This document shows positions 5,721-12,603 of a stretch of 17,665 bases of DNA, piece by piece. This DNA is from an uncultured Prevotella sp. (GTDB lineage Bacteria > Bacteroidota > Bacteroidia > Bacteroidales > Bacteroidaceae). Position 1 is the first letter of the stretch. Each line of letters begins with the position of its first letter. The stretch spans positions 1 to 17,665 of the forward strand of contig CALFUF010000068.1 in the NCBI GenBank assembly GCA_937916405.1, in the 5' to 3' direction. Under the pieces are notes generated by a model. That model was not told the DNA's origin and did not search any database. It was given only the letters and a program-made list of their open reading frames with translations. Made by a program: the position numbers and the translations under genes.

Positions 5721-8612
5721 ATGACTGACGTCATATTATCCAGTTTTATCAGTCTGTTTGCTCTGTTTGGCAAAGAAGAGCAAGTGGATGAAGCATGGGC
5801 AAAAAACATGCTCGTTAGTTATTTGCGGCATCATTTCGGCATTAGAAACATAGACCTCTATCTCGACTTATACAATGACATGCGAGGGGCTTATGAGATG
5901 ACGGAAGACCTGAATACACAAGAGACTGTAACAGCTATCTGCTCCAGTCTGCATGGGAAGATCCGTTCTGAAGAGGAGTCACTACTGTTGTTACGTCTCA
6001 TGGAATTCTGTAGTGACGACGGGTTGAAGGCAGACGGCATGTTTACCACCATGGCGGAGAAATTCAACATTCCCCAGACACAGTATGACGATTTCTATGC
6101 CTATGTCACCAATCAGCCTACTGCTCATGTGATGATTCATCACCCAGAAGGATTCGAGGGTGAGCTGAAGACCCTTATGGACAGCGTGACGGGACTTCTT
6201 ATATTCACTTATATGGGAGAAGACACCGCCCTATTGAATGATGTTCCTGTTCTCTCCGGAGCCTATCAGGTATGGTTGCAGAGCAGTGTCCTAAAGAGCA
6301 GTAACGGAAAACCCTTATACTATTCCACAATAGCCAGCGCTTATAGTAATGAGGACAGCAAAACTGAAAATGTAGCTTTCTGCGGACGTAATATCAATTT
6401 CCGCTTCCCCAACAGCGATAATGGCATGCATGACTTGAGTTTCAACTTGCATAGCGGTGAACTTCTGGCTATCATGGGAGGCTCTGGTACTGGTAAGACA
6501 ACATTGTTGTCACTATTGAACGGCAGTATGAAACCTCAGAAGGGAAGCATTACTATTAATGGGCATGACATCTCTGAGCCTGCTGCCAAGGACTTGATAG
6601 GCTTCGTTCCTCAGGACGATCTGCTCATCGAGGAGCTTACTGTCTACCAGAATTTGTGGTATACAGCCAAACTCTGTTTTGAGGGTATGCCCGCTGAGGA
6701 AATCGACAAACGCGTCATGAAGACCCTCAAAGATCTGGGACTGGATGCTGTGAAAGATCTAAAGGCAGGGTCTGCCATCAACAAATATATTTCCGGAGGA
6801 CAGCGCAAACGACTGAATATTGCATTAGAGTTGATTCGCGAGCCTGCCGTCCTGTTCTTAGACGAACCTACATCCGGATTGTCATCGGCAGATACTGAGA
6901 AAGTCATCAACCTGCTTAAAGAATTGACTTTCAAAGGAAAGCTTATCATTGTCAATATCCACCAGCCGTCGAGTGATGTCTATAAGCTGTTCGACCGCCT
7001 ATGGTTGCTTGACCGAGGAGGCTATCCTGTCTTTGACGGTAATCCCATTGATGCCATCACCTATTTTAAGGAGGCGGCAAACTATGCCGATGCGGAGACA
7101 AGTGCTTGTCCTACTTGTGGTAATGTCAATCCAGAGATTGTACTCAATATTATTGACGAGAAAGCACTCAGCAACACTGGTGAGCCATCTGACGAGCGAA
7201 AAACGACACCTCAGGAGTGGCATGAGATGTATCTTAAGAACAGAGAAGTAATGGAAGCTCCGTCTGTCACTGACGTGCCTCCATCTGATCAGAGGAAGCC
7301 TGGAAAACTAAAGCAGTTTGCTATTTTCCTTCGCCGTAATATCAAGACGAAGATCACTAATATCCAATATCTGTGTATCACATTATTGGTTTCCCCTGTT
7401 CTGGCTGTCATTTGCGCTTTGCTTACTCGCTATGCTCTACCCGAGGGCTATACAGTCATGAACAACAAGAACTTAGTGAGCTATTTCTTCATGGCTATTA
7501 TCGTCGCCACCTTTATAGGCATGAGCGGCAGCGCAGAGGAGATTATCAAGGACCGTGCCCTATTGAAGCGTGAGAGATTCCTCAATCTGTCATACGGCAG
7601 TTATATATGGTCTAAGATTATTTATATGGCAGGTGTCTCACTGATACAAACCCTCCTGTTTATTTTAATCGGGAATGCCATTATGGGACTCCATGGATTG
7701 TTCTGGACTTGGTGGATAATCTTATTTATCACGGCTTTCCTTGCTAGTCTGACAGGACTGCTACTTTCCCAATGTCTTAACTCAGTAGTAGCTATCTATA
7801 TCAGCATTCCCCTGCTGCTCATTCCACAAATCCTGCTGTGTGGACTGGTAGTCAGTTTCTCTGACCTGACACCAAAAAGTAAAACGGGTAATGTACCTTT
7901 CATCGGAGACCTTATCCCATCTCGCTGGTCGTTCGAGGCACTTGCTGTCACTTCATTTACTGATAACATATACGAGCGGATGTTCTTCGATTTGGAAAAG
8001 GAGAAATACGAGACACAATTCTATAACATTGGCTATCTCTATGAGATACAGTCACAATTAGAGACACTCAAAGACGAACAGACACATGGTAAGAACGTGA
8101 AGCCTGAACACATGGAGGTGATACGCACGAACCTGCCTATCGTGACAGAATATTGCGGTATGAAAGCTTATCAGGGCGACGAATCCTACACCTCACTTTA
8201 TAACTACATGAAAGAGGCTGAGAAGATTCTCTCCAAGCGTAGCAATCAGGCGACTCTTAAGGTGGACGCTCTGACAGCGGACTTTATCCGTAACTACGGT
8301 AAGGAGAATTTACTAGATCTGAAGCGTAACAACTTTAACCTTAAATTGGAAGACTTTGTTATCAGTGCTGGGCAACAGAAGTTGCTTGACGTGATTGACA
8401 ACACCATAGTACCACGTACCGGTCCTATTTTCCTTACACCACGGAATAACATGGGACGTGCACCTTTTTATAGCAGTGTGAAGATATTGGGTAACACTAC
8501 CTATAAGACCCTTTGGTTCAATATGGCAGTACTGCTCTTAATGAGCATCATCGTCACCATACTTCTATTGACAGACTGTCCTGGACGATATATCAGAAAA
8601 GATCAACAATGA
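5721..8612 (+). CDS. ABCG-like ABC transporter half with N-terminal helical domain
   Basis: A 963-residue fusion. Residues 1-110 are helical and recall TerB-like domains (EEESLLLLRLMEFCSDDGLKA); the call is tentative. A beta-rich linker (about 120-225) follows. The nucleotide-binding domain has Walker A GGSGTGKT (253-260, Lys259), signature ISGGQ (357-361), Walker B with Asp381-Glu382 and H-loop His414. Residues 461-468 hold a C-P-T-C-G-N pair of cysteines that could bind metal. An ABC-2 membrane domain follows, with helices near 545-567, 590-608, 632-655, 660-685 and 692-716. A large segment (about 755-930), probably outside the membrane, precedes a final helix (about 932-952). The NBD-before-membrane order is that of ABCG/White-type exporters, which work as dimers. 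Cargo is unknown. Its position between switch proteins suggests an envelope or stress role. Confidence 0.85.
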   Translation: MTDVILSSFISLFALFGKEEQVDEAWAKNMLVSYLRHHFGIRNIDLYLDLYNDMRGAYEMTEDLNTQETVTAICSSLHGKIRSEEESLLLLRLMEFCSDDGLKADGMFTTMAEKFNIPQTQYDDFYAYVTNQPTAHVMIHHPEGFEGELKTLMDSVTGLLIFTYMGEDTALLNDVPVLSGAYQVWLQSSVLKSSNGKPLYYSTIASAYSNEDSKTENVAFCGRNINFRFPNSDNGMHDLSFNLHSGELLAIMGGSGTGKTTLLSLLNGSMKPQKGSITINGHDISEPAAKDLIGFVPQDDLLIEELTVYQNLWYTAKLCFEGMPAEEIDKRVMKTLKDLGLDAVKDLKAGSAINKYISGGQRKRLNIALELIREPAVLFLDEPTSGLSSADTEKVINLLKELTFKGKLIIVNIHQPSSDVYKLFDRLWLLDRGGYPVFDGNPIDAITYFKEAANYADAETSACPTCGNVNPEIVLNIIDEKALSNTGEPSDERKTTPQEWHEMYLKNREVMEAPSVTDVPPSDQRKPGKLKQFAIFLRRNIKTKITNIQYLCITLLVSPVLAVICALLTRYALPEGYTVMNNKNLVSYFFMAIIVATFIGMSGSAEEIIKDRALLKRERFLNLSYGSYIWSKIIYMAGVSLIQTLLFILIGNAIMGLHGLFWTWWIILFITAFLASLTGLLLSQCLNSVVAIYISIPLLLIPQILLCGLVVSFSDLTPKSKTGNVPFIGDLIPSRWSFEALAVTSFTDNIYERMFFDLEKEKYETQFYNIGYLYEIQSQLETLKDEQTHGKNVKPEHMEVIRTNLPIVTEYCGMKAYQGDESYTSLYNYMKEAEKILSKRSNQATLKVDALTADFIRNYGKENLLDLKRNNFNLKLEDFVISAGQQKLLDVIDNTIVPRTGPIFLTPRNNMGRAPFYSSVKILGNTTYKTLWFNMAVLLLMSIIVTILLLTDCPGRYIRKDQQ

Positions 8613-8636
8613 ACAAATAAACAAATAAACATTTAA
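8613..8636. repeat. 8-bp tandem repeat after the ABC transporter stop codon
   Basis: ACAAATAA occurs twice in tandem and then as ACATTTAA, beginning at the first base after the TGA stop. The rest of the 45-base spacer is AT-rich with no promoter consensus, so the lipoprotein is probably read from upstream. Confidence 0.6.
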
Positions 8637-8657
8637 TAACTTAATTTTTAAACCAAA

Positions 8658-9455
8658 ATGAAAAAATTAACAGTATTAGCATTCGCTGCCATCGTTTTCG
8701 CAGCATGCGGAGGACAAAAAAATGCCAAGAACGCAGAGGACGCAGATTCTCTGAAGAGTTTCGAACAACAACAGATTGAGGCAAGCATTAAGATGCACAT
8801 TGACAGTATCGCTGCTGATCTCGGTAAGCTCAAGCAACTTCCTTTCATACAGGAAGGTAACGGTGGTATCACACTGACCAAGGAAGAGAAACAGGTTAAG
8901 CCTGACTATCTGCTGAATGCTAATGTTGCCGAAGAGGCTGCCACACTGGCTGAGAAATACCGCATCTTGAGCGCTCTGAACGTAGACAAAAAGATTGCCG
9001 CTCTCTATGAGATGCCTACAGAGGATTATGACAAAGCTATCACCAAACTTGTAGCAGACATCAACGATCCTTCCTTCAAGGCTATTGACGATGCCAACAC
9101 ACTTTTTGAGACATCCAACACTTTGTATGACGCCATGGATGAGAATGGACGTGTTAACTTCTTCTGGCAGTTAGCAGCAGCCGCTCTGGTTGAGGAGCTC
9201 TATGTCATGAACCAGAATACTGACAAGTTCCTTAGCACTTTCACTGATGAGGCCGTCTCTGACGTTACCTTCCGTGTCATTGTCATCCTCGACGCCATCA
9301 ACCGTCTCACTGATTATGACGCAGACATCAAACCTGTTGCCGAGGCTGTCGCTCCATTAGAGGTACTCAACGCGACCACTGTTGACGAAATGAAAAAACA
9401 GCTCGCCGAGGCAAAAGACAAAATTAACGCAGCCCGCAAGGCTATCGTAAAATAA
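8658..9455 (+). CDS. Lipoprotein of unknown function
   Basis: A 265-residue exported protein. The signal peptide ends in the lipobox F-A-A-C with Cys17 as lipidation site. The mature part is predicted mostly helical, rich in Ala, Glu, Asp and Lys, with a final helix of coiled-coil character (about 243-265, VDEMKKQLAEAKDKINAARKAI). The residues after Cys17 (GGQKN) are not the acidic pattern associated with surface export in Bacteroidota, so a periplasmic-facing location is more likely. I do not recognise the family. It lies 45 bases after the ABC transporter and 16 bases before the STAS gene. A role sensing the envelope or assisting the transporter would be reasonable but is a guess from position. 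Confidence 0.8.
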   Translation: MKKLTVLAFAAIVFAACGGQKNAKNAEDADSLKSFEQQQIEASIKMHIDSIAADLGKLKQLPFIQEGNGGITLTKEEKQVKPDYLLNANVAEEAATLAEKYRILSALNVDKKIAALYEMPTEDYDKAITKLVADINDPSFKAIDDANTLFETSNTLYDAMDENGRVNFFWQLAAAALVEELYVMNQNTDKFLSTFTDEAVSDVTFRVIVILDAINRLTDYDADIKPVAEAVAPLEVLNATTVDEMKKQLAEAKDKINAARKAIVK

Positions 9456-9471
9456 GTAATAAGCAGTTATC

Positions 9472-9774
9472 ATGACTATTGACATTAAAGAACAAAATGG
9501 CGGTTATACCGCAGAAATGATTGGTCGTTTAGACACTCCTGCCGCCGTACAAGCAGCAAAAGACATTCAGCCACTAATGGAACATGCTGATAAGGTGATC
9601 ACACTGGATTGCACTAAGTTGGATTACATCAGCAGCTCTGGCTTACGTCTTTTCCTCAGTCTTCGTAAAGAAACTGCTGCCAAAGGTGGTAAGGTTATCA
9701 TCGAGAACATCAATGACGAGATTAAGAAAGTCTTCATGATGACCGGATTCTACAATCTTTTTGAGATTAAATAA
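9472..9774 (+). CDS. STAS-domain anti-sigma factor antagonist (RsbV/SpoIIAA-like)
   Basis: A 100-residue single STAS domain. The strand-loop LDCTKLDYISSSGLRLFL (about residues 45-62) contains the conserved phosphorylation loop; by comparison with SpoIIAA (DSSGL) the acceptor is most likely Ser56, with the usual Asp replaced by Ser54. Such proteins are phosphorylated by RsbW-like kinases and, when dephosphorylated, capture the kinase and free its target. The probable kinase is the ATP-binding protein at 5196-5615. The phosphatase needed to reset the switch (usually PP2C/SpoIIE type) is not in the window. The gene ends 6 bases before the alarmone synthetase, so the two are almost certainly co-translated from one message. 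Confidence 0.9.
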   Translation: MTIDIKEQNGGYTAEMIGRLDTPAAVQAAKDIQPLMEHADKVITLDCTKLDYISSSGLRLFLSLRKETAAKGGKVIIENINDEIKKVFMMTGFYNLFEIK

Positions 9775-9780
9775 AACGTA

Positions 9781-10875
9781 ATGACTGATTACGGACTAGA
9801 TTTACATTGCACCATGCTGTTAGAAGACTATCGGGAACAACTCCCGAAATACCGTCTTCTACAGCAGGTGGTAATGAAAAGAATTGGGGAATTAGCCAAA
9901 CGTGCAGGTATCCAACTAAATGCTATGGAATCCCGCATTAAAGGTGAAGAATCCCTAGCAGGAAAACTAGACCGCAAAGGCTCAAAATACCATTCACTGA
10001 ATGATATTACAGACATCTTCGGTGCACGTATTATCACGTTCTACAATGAGGATGTCGACCGTATCGCATCAATGGCAGAGACCTTATTTGATGTCGACTG
10101 GGCTAACTCTATTGACAAGCGGAAGATGCACCAGTTTGACAGCTTCGGCTATAACTCTCTGCACTACATCTGCAAACTGCCTAAGCAACTGTACTACGAT
10201 GAGCAGAATCCTGAACTGAACGAGATTCCTTTTGAGTTACAGATGCGTACGGCGCTACAGCATGTATGGTCGGCTATACAGCATGACATCGGCTATAAGA
10301 GTGACATAGAGATGCCCATAGAGTATCATCGAAACCTGAGTCGCCTTGCTGGTATGCTGGAATTAGCAGACAACGAGTTCAGCCGCATCCGTACTGAAAT
10401 CAGCGACTACCGTAGACGTATAGAAAGTTTAGTGAAAGACGGGAAACTGGAAGAGGTCCTCCTTGATGGTGACACATTCCGTACGTATGTCGACTTGCAA
10501 CCGTTTGATAAACTGAACAAACAGATTGCCGCTATCACACAAGCAGAGTTACACCCTTCCTCACCCATGCCCTATCTCCCACTCTTACGTGCTTTAGGAA
10601 TGAGTACCCTGAGAGATGTCGAGCGCATGATTAATGAGAACTATGAGGATGCCTACCAATTAGCACTCTTCCAATTAGGTTCCACTGACATTGATATCCT
10701 CTCGTCTAATATCGGACTCCAAAACTTGTGCATTGTCCACATTCTGAAAAAAGACGGTGGCAAACAAGGAATACGATGGATGTTTGACACCATCAATGGT
10801 ACCACTGAGCATAGCAATGACATGGCACAGATGATTATGGAACAAGCGGCAAAGCTCTCTTTTATGAACAAATAA
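9781..10875 (+). CDS. Short RelA/SpoT-type alarmone (ppGpp) synthetase
   Basis: A 364-residue soluble protein with a RelA/SpoT synthetase domain at about residues 40-175. Visible motifs are SRIKGEESLAGKL (51-63), the Asp-containing DITDIFGARII (75-85), FGYNSLHYI (122-130) and FELQMRT followed by HVWSAIQHDIGYK (151-173), the last corresponding to the conserved E-x-Q-x-R-T nucleotide-binding region. There is no HD hydrolase domain ahead of it and no TGS or ACT domain after it, so it should only make (p)ppGpp or a related product. The C-terminal half (about 180-364) is helical and of unknown function; it makes the protein longer than typical RelQ/RelP-type small synthetases of about 210-260 residues. 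It lies between the STAS gene (6-base gap) and a LuxR regulator gene, linking alarmone production to the switch. Activity is inferred from motifs. Confidence 0.85.
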   Translation: MTDYGLDLHCTMLLEDYREQLPKYRLLQQVVMKRIGELAKRAGIQLNAMESRIKGEESLAGKLDRKGSKYHSLNDITDIFGARIITFYNEDVDRIASMAETLFDVDWANSIDKRKMHQFDSFGYNSLHYICKLPKQLYYDEQNPELNEIPFELQMRTALQHVWSAIQHDIGYKSDIEMPIEYHRNLSRLAGMLELADNEFSRIRTEISDYRRRIESLVKDGKLEEVLLDGDTFRTYVDLQPFDKLNKQIAAITQAELHPSSPMPYLPLLRALGMSTLRDVERMINENYEDAYQLALFQLGSTDIDILSSNIGLQNLCIVHILKKDGGKQGIRWMFDTINGTTEHSNDMAQMIMEQAAKLSFMNK

Positions 10876-10891
10876 GAAAGACTTGGAACAC

Positions 10892-11488
10892 ATGCCACAA
10901 GGAAGACCTCTCATTGCCATTGTTGACTCAAATACATTGGCGACGCTTGGTCTCAAACAAATTCTTCAGAACGTCATGCCCATCATGACGGTTGACACTT
11001 ATGGCTCCTTTGCAGAGTTGGAGGCAAACCAACCAGATAAGTATGTGCATTATTTTGTGGCTATGAATATCGTCTTGCAGGAAAGACAGTTCTTCCAAGA
11101 GAGAAAACTAAAAACCATCGTATTGACCTTACAGTTGGAAGATACCGCACAACTTTCGGAGTTCCATAGTTTGCGTATCAATCAGCCTGAGCCTCAACTC
11201 ATCCGCCAGTTATTGATGTTGGAGCAACATGCCCATGGAGGGGGCAAGAACCTCCCTCCTATGCCCAAGGTACTGCAACAGAAAATCCTGAGTGACCGTG
11301 AAATAGAAGTCATGTCACTGATTGTACAAGGATATATTAACAAAGAGATTGCAGACAAATTAAATATTGGTCTTGCGACGGTCATTACTCATCGCAAGAA
11401 CATCATGGACAAGTTAGGAATGAAAAGCGTATCCGCTCTCACCATTTATGCTGTGATGCACGGATACGTGGATATCAATAAGATTTAG
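10892..11488 (+). CDS. LuxR-type regulator with degenerate receiver domain
   Basis: A 198-residue protein (from ATG 10892; a TTG at 10883 would add three residues). The N-terminal part (PLIAIVDSNTLATLGLKQIL) looks like the first strand and helix of a response-regulator receiver. Where the phospho-accepting Asp should lie the sequence is HYFVAMNIVLQ, with no acidic residue, and the conserved Lys strand is also not evident. The C-terminal LuxR/NarL helix-turn-helix is intact: ILSDREIEVMSLIVQG, then NKEIADKLNIGLATVITHRKNI and a dimerisation helix. It is therefore likely a DNA-binding regulator not controlled by ordinary phosphorelay; no histidine kinase is nearby. It follows the alarmone synthetase by 16 bases and ends the cluster. 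Its HTH is closely similar to that of the convergent di-iron regulator. Confidence 0.86.
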   Translation: MPQGRPLIAIVDSNTLATLGLKQILQNVMPIMTVDTYGSFAELEANQPDKYVHYFVAMNIVLQERQFFQERKLKTIVLTLQLEDTAQLSEFHSLRINQPEPQLIRQLLMLEQHAHGGGKNLPPMPKVLQQKILSDREIEVMSLIVQGYINKEIADKLNIGLATVITHRKNIMDKLGMKSVSALTIYAVMHGYVDINKI

Positions 11489-11493
11489 TCACC

Positions 11494-12453
11494 TTACAAC
11501 TTTACAGAAGAGATGTCAACAAGTCCGTTGACTATCGCATAAATGGTCAATCCTGCCGGTGAGTGAATCTGTAACTTACGGGCTATATTCCTTCTGTGGG
11601 TAATGACCGTATTCGTGGAAATACACAAATGGTCAGCGATCTCCTTATTCGACATTCCCTGCACCAGAGCTACGATAACATCCCGCTCACGATCAGACAA
11701 GGCATCACTATTATCCTGTCCGCCCTTGAATACCATGGTAGAGATATTTCTCGTCACCGTATTCTGCTTCTGCTGTTGCTCTACACGGCGAATGGCTGGT
11801 ACAAAGATGTTATCCTCCACCTCCGCATGCTGCTTCAACCACTCCTCGTTATTATATATGTCATAGAGGGTAGCTGTCAACTTGTTGTTGCTATGGGGAT
11901 CGGAAGGGATATACTTAATAATCATCAATTTCAACTCACGCAAAGCTTTATCCGTTGACTCATGGTGTTTTGAGAACGTCTCCACATTATAGTCATTCAT
12001 CGTGCGTCCCTCCAACAAAGCCGTCACATAAGGGAATAGCGTTTTCTCCTCATACTTCATGTGACGCTGTATTTCCCTGGCATATCCGTCATAGAATTTC
12101 AGGATAAGATGTCCTAAAGAGTCTTGCTCGTCAAAACTCTCGGCAAGCTGGCGTCTGATAGAAGGCAACTGGTAGTCCAGGAAATAGGCATGACTCGCCT
12201 CCAAATAGCGAAGTAAGGTATGAACATCTATCTGCTCGTCATCCTCATAGTTCGTATAGCCATTCATCGTGAAGTTAACGACTGCAAGGAAGGTGTAAGT
12301 ATCCACATTGTTCATCTCACAAGTCTCCCACACCGTCTTATCACCAAACCCCAGGTTAATGCCAAAACTTCCTAATGCCTGCAGCAGATTATAGTTGTCC
12401 TTGATAAGTGTAATCATCTTATCTTCGGGTTCATACATCTTTAAATTCTTCAT
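11494..12453 (-). CDS. RIC/YtfE-like di-iron hemerythrin protein fused to a LuxR HTH domain
   Basis: A 319-residue protein in three parts. Residues about 8-62 match the ScdA_N/DUF542 fold of RIC proteins (LLQALGSFGINLGFGDKTVWETC), but the usual Cys-Cys pair is replaced by Gly-Phe. A hemerythrin four-helix domain (about 80-225) keeps a full ligand set: His88, His131, Glu135 (HxxxE), His163 or 164, His209 and Glu213 (HxxxE). This spacing is almost that of E. coli YtfE (84, 129, 133, 160, 204, 208). A LuxR/NarL helix-turn-helix closes the protein (about 252-319, LSDRERDVIVALVQG, NKEIADHLCIS, TVITHRRNI). It is likely a cytoplasmic transcription factor that reads O2, NO or iron through its di-iron centre. 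The TTG at 12489 overlaps the promoter; the ATG at 12453 was chosen, with ATG 12438 possible. It faces the LuxR gene tail-to-tail with a 5-base gap. Confidence 0.88.
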   Translation of the reverse strand: MKNLKMYEPEDKMITLIKDNYNLLQALGSFGINLGFGDKTVWETCEMNNVDTYTFLAVVNFTMNGYTNYEDDEQIDVHTLLRYLEASHAYFLDYQLPSIRRQLAESFDEQDSLGHLILKFYDGYAREIQRHMKYEEKTLFPYVTALLEGRTMNDYNVETFSKHHESTDKALRELKLMIIKYIPSDPHSNNKLTATLYDIYNNEEWLKQHAEVEDNIFVPAIRRVEQQQKQNTVTRNISTMVFKGGQDNSDALSDRERDVIVALVQGMSNKEIADHLCISTNTVITHRRNIARKLQIHSPAGLTIYAIVNGLVDISSVKL

Positions 12454-12486
12454 ACCTATATACCTTATTAATATATATTGACGATG

Positions 12487-12517
12487 CAAAAGTACTGTTT
12501 TTGCGGGATATTTGCAA
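12487..12517 (-). promoter_or_regulatory. Promoter of the di-iron LuxR regulator
   Basis: On the minus strand TACTTTTG (12487-12494) is the -7 element and TTG (12515-12517), within GTATTGC, the -33 element, spacing 20. It lies 33 bases upstream of the ATG at 12453. Confidence 0.65.
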
Positions 12518-12552
12518 TACTTTTACTCAATTTCATTATTTTTAGGTATTGC
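12514..12552. promoter_or_regulatory. Inverted repeat covering both divergent -33 elements (candidate operator)
   Basis: GCAATAC (12514-12520) and GTATTGC (12546-12552) form a perfect 7-bp inverted repeat with a 25-base AT-rich spacer, so arm centres are 32 bases apart (about three helical turns). Each arm contains the -33 TTG of one of the two divergent promoters. A regulator bound here could control the di-iron LuxR gene and the porin-imelysin-di-heme genes together. Part of the symmetry may only reflect shared promoter sequence. Confidence 0.5.
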
Positions 12553-12579
12553 GAGAAACAGGGAAACCACCTACCTTTG
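12549..12579 (+). promoter_or_regulatory. Promoter of the porin-imelysin-di-heme genes
   Basis: TTG at 12549-12551 (in GTATTGC) and TACCTTTG at 12572-12579, spacing 20, form a good Bacteroidota promoter. The ATG at 12604 is 25 bases downstream. Confidence 0.75.
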
Positions 12580-12603
12580 CACCCGAAAAAGAAATTTATA
12601 CGT

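Noticed and set aside
12454..12489. Upstream TTG extension of the di-iron LuxR protein
   Set aside because: The TTG is part of the minus-strand -7 element TACTTTTG; the ATG at 12453 is the first usable start.
12478..12603. N-terminal extension of the barrel protein from a TTG
   Set aside because: It reads through both divergent promoters and would place the signal peptide internally; ATG 12604 gives a normal signal peptide.
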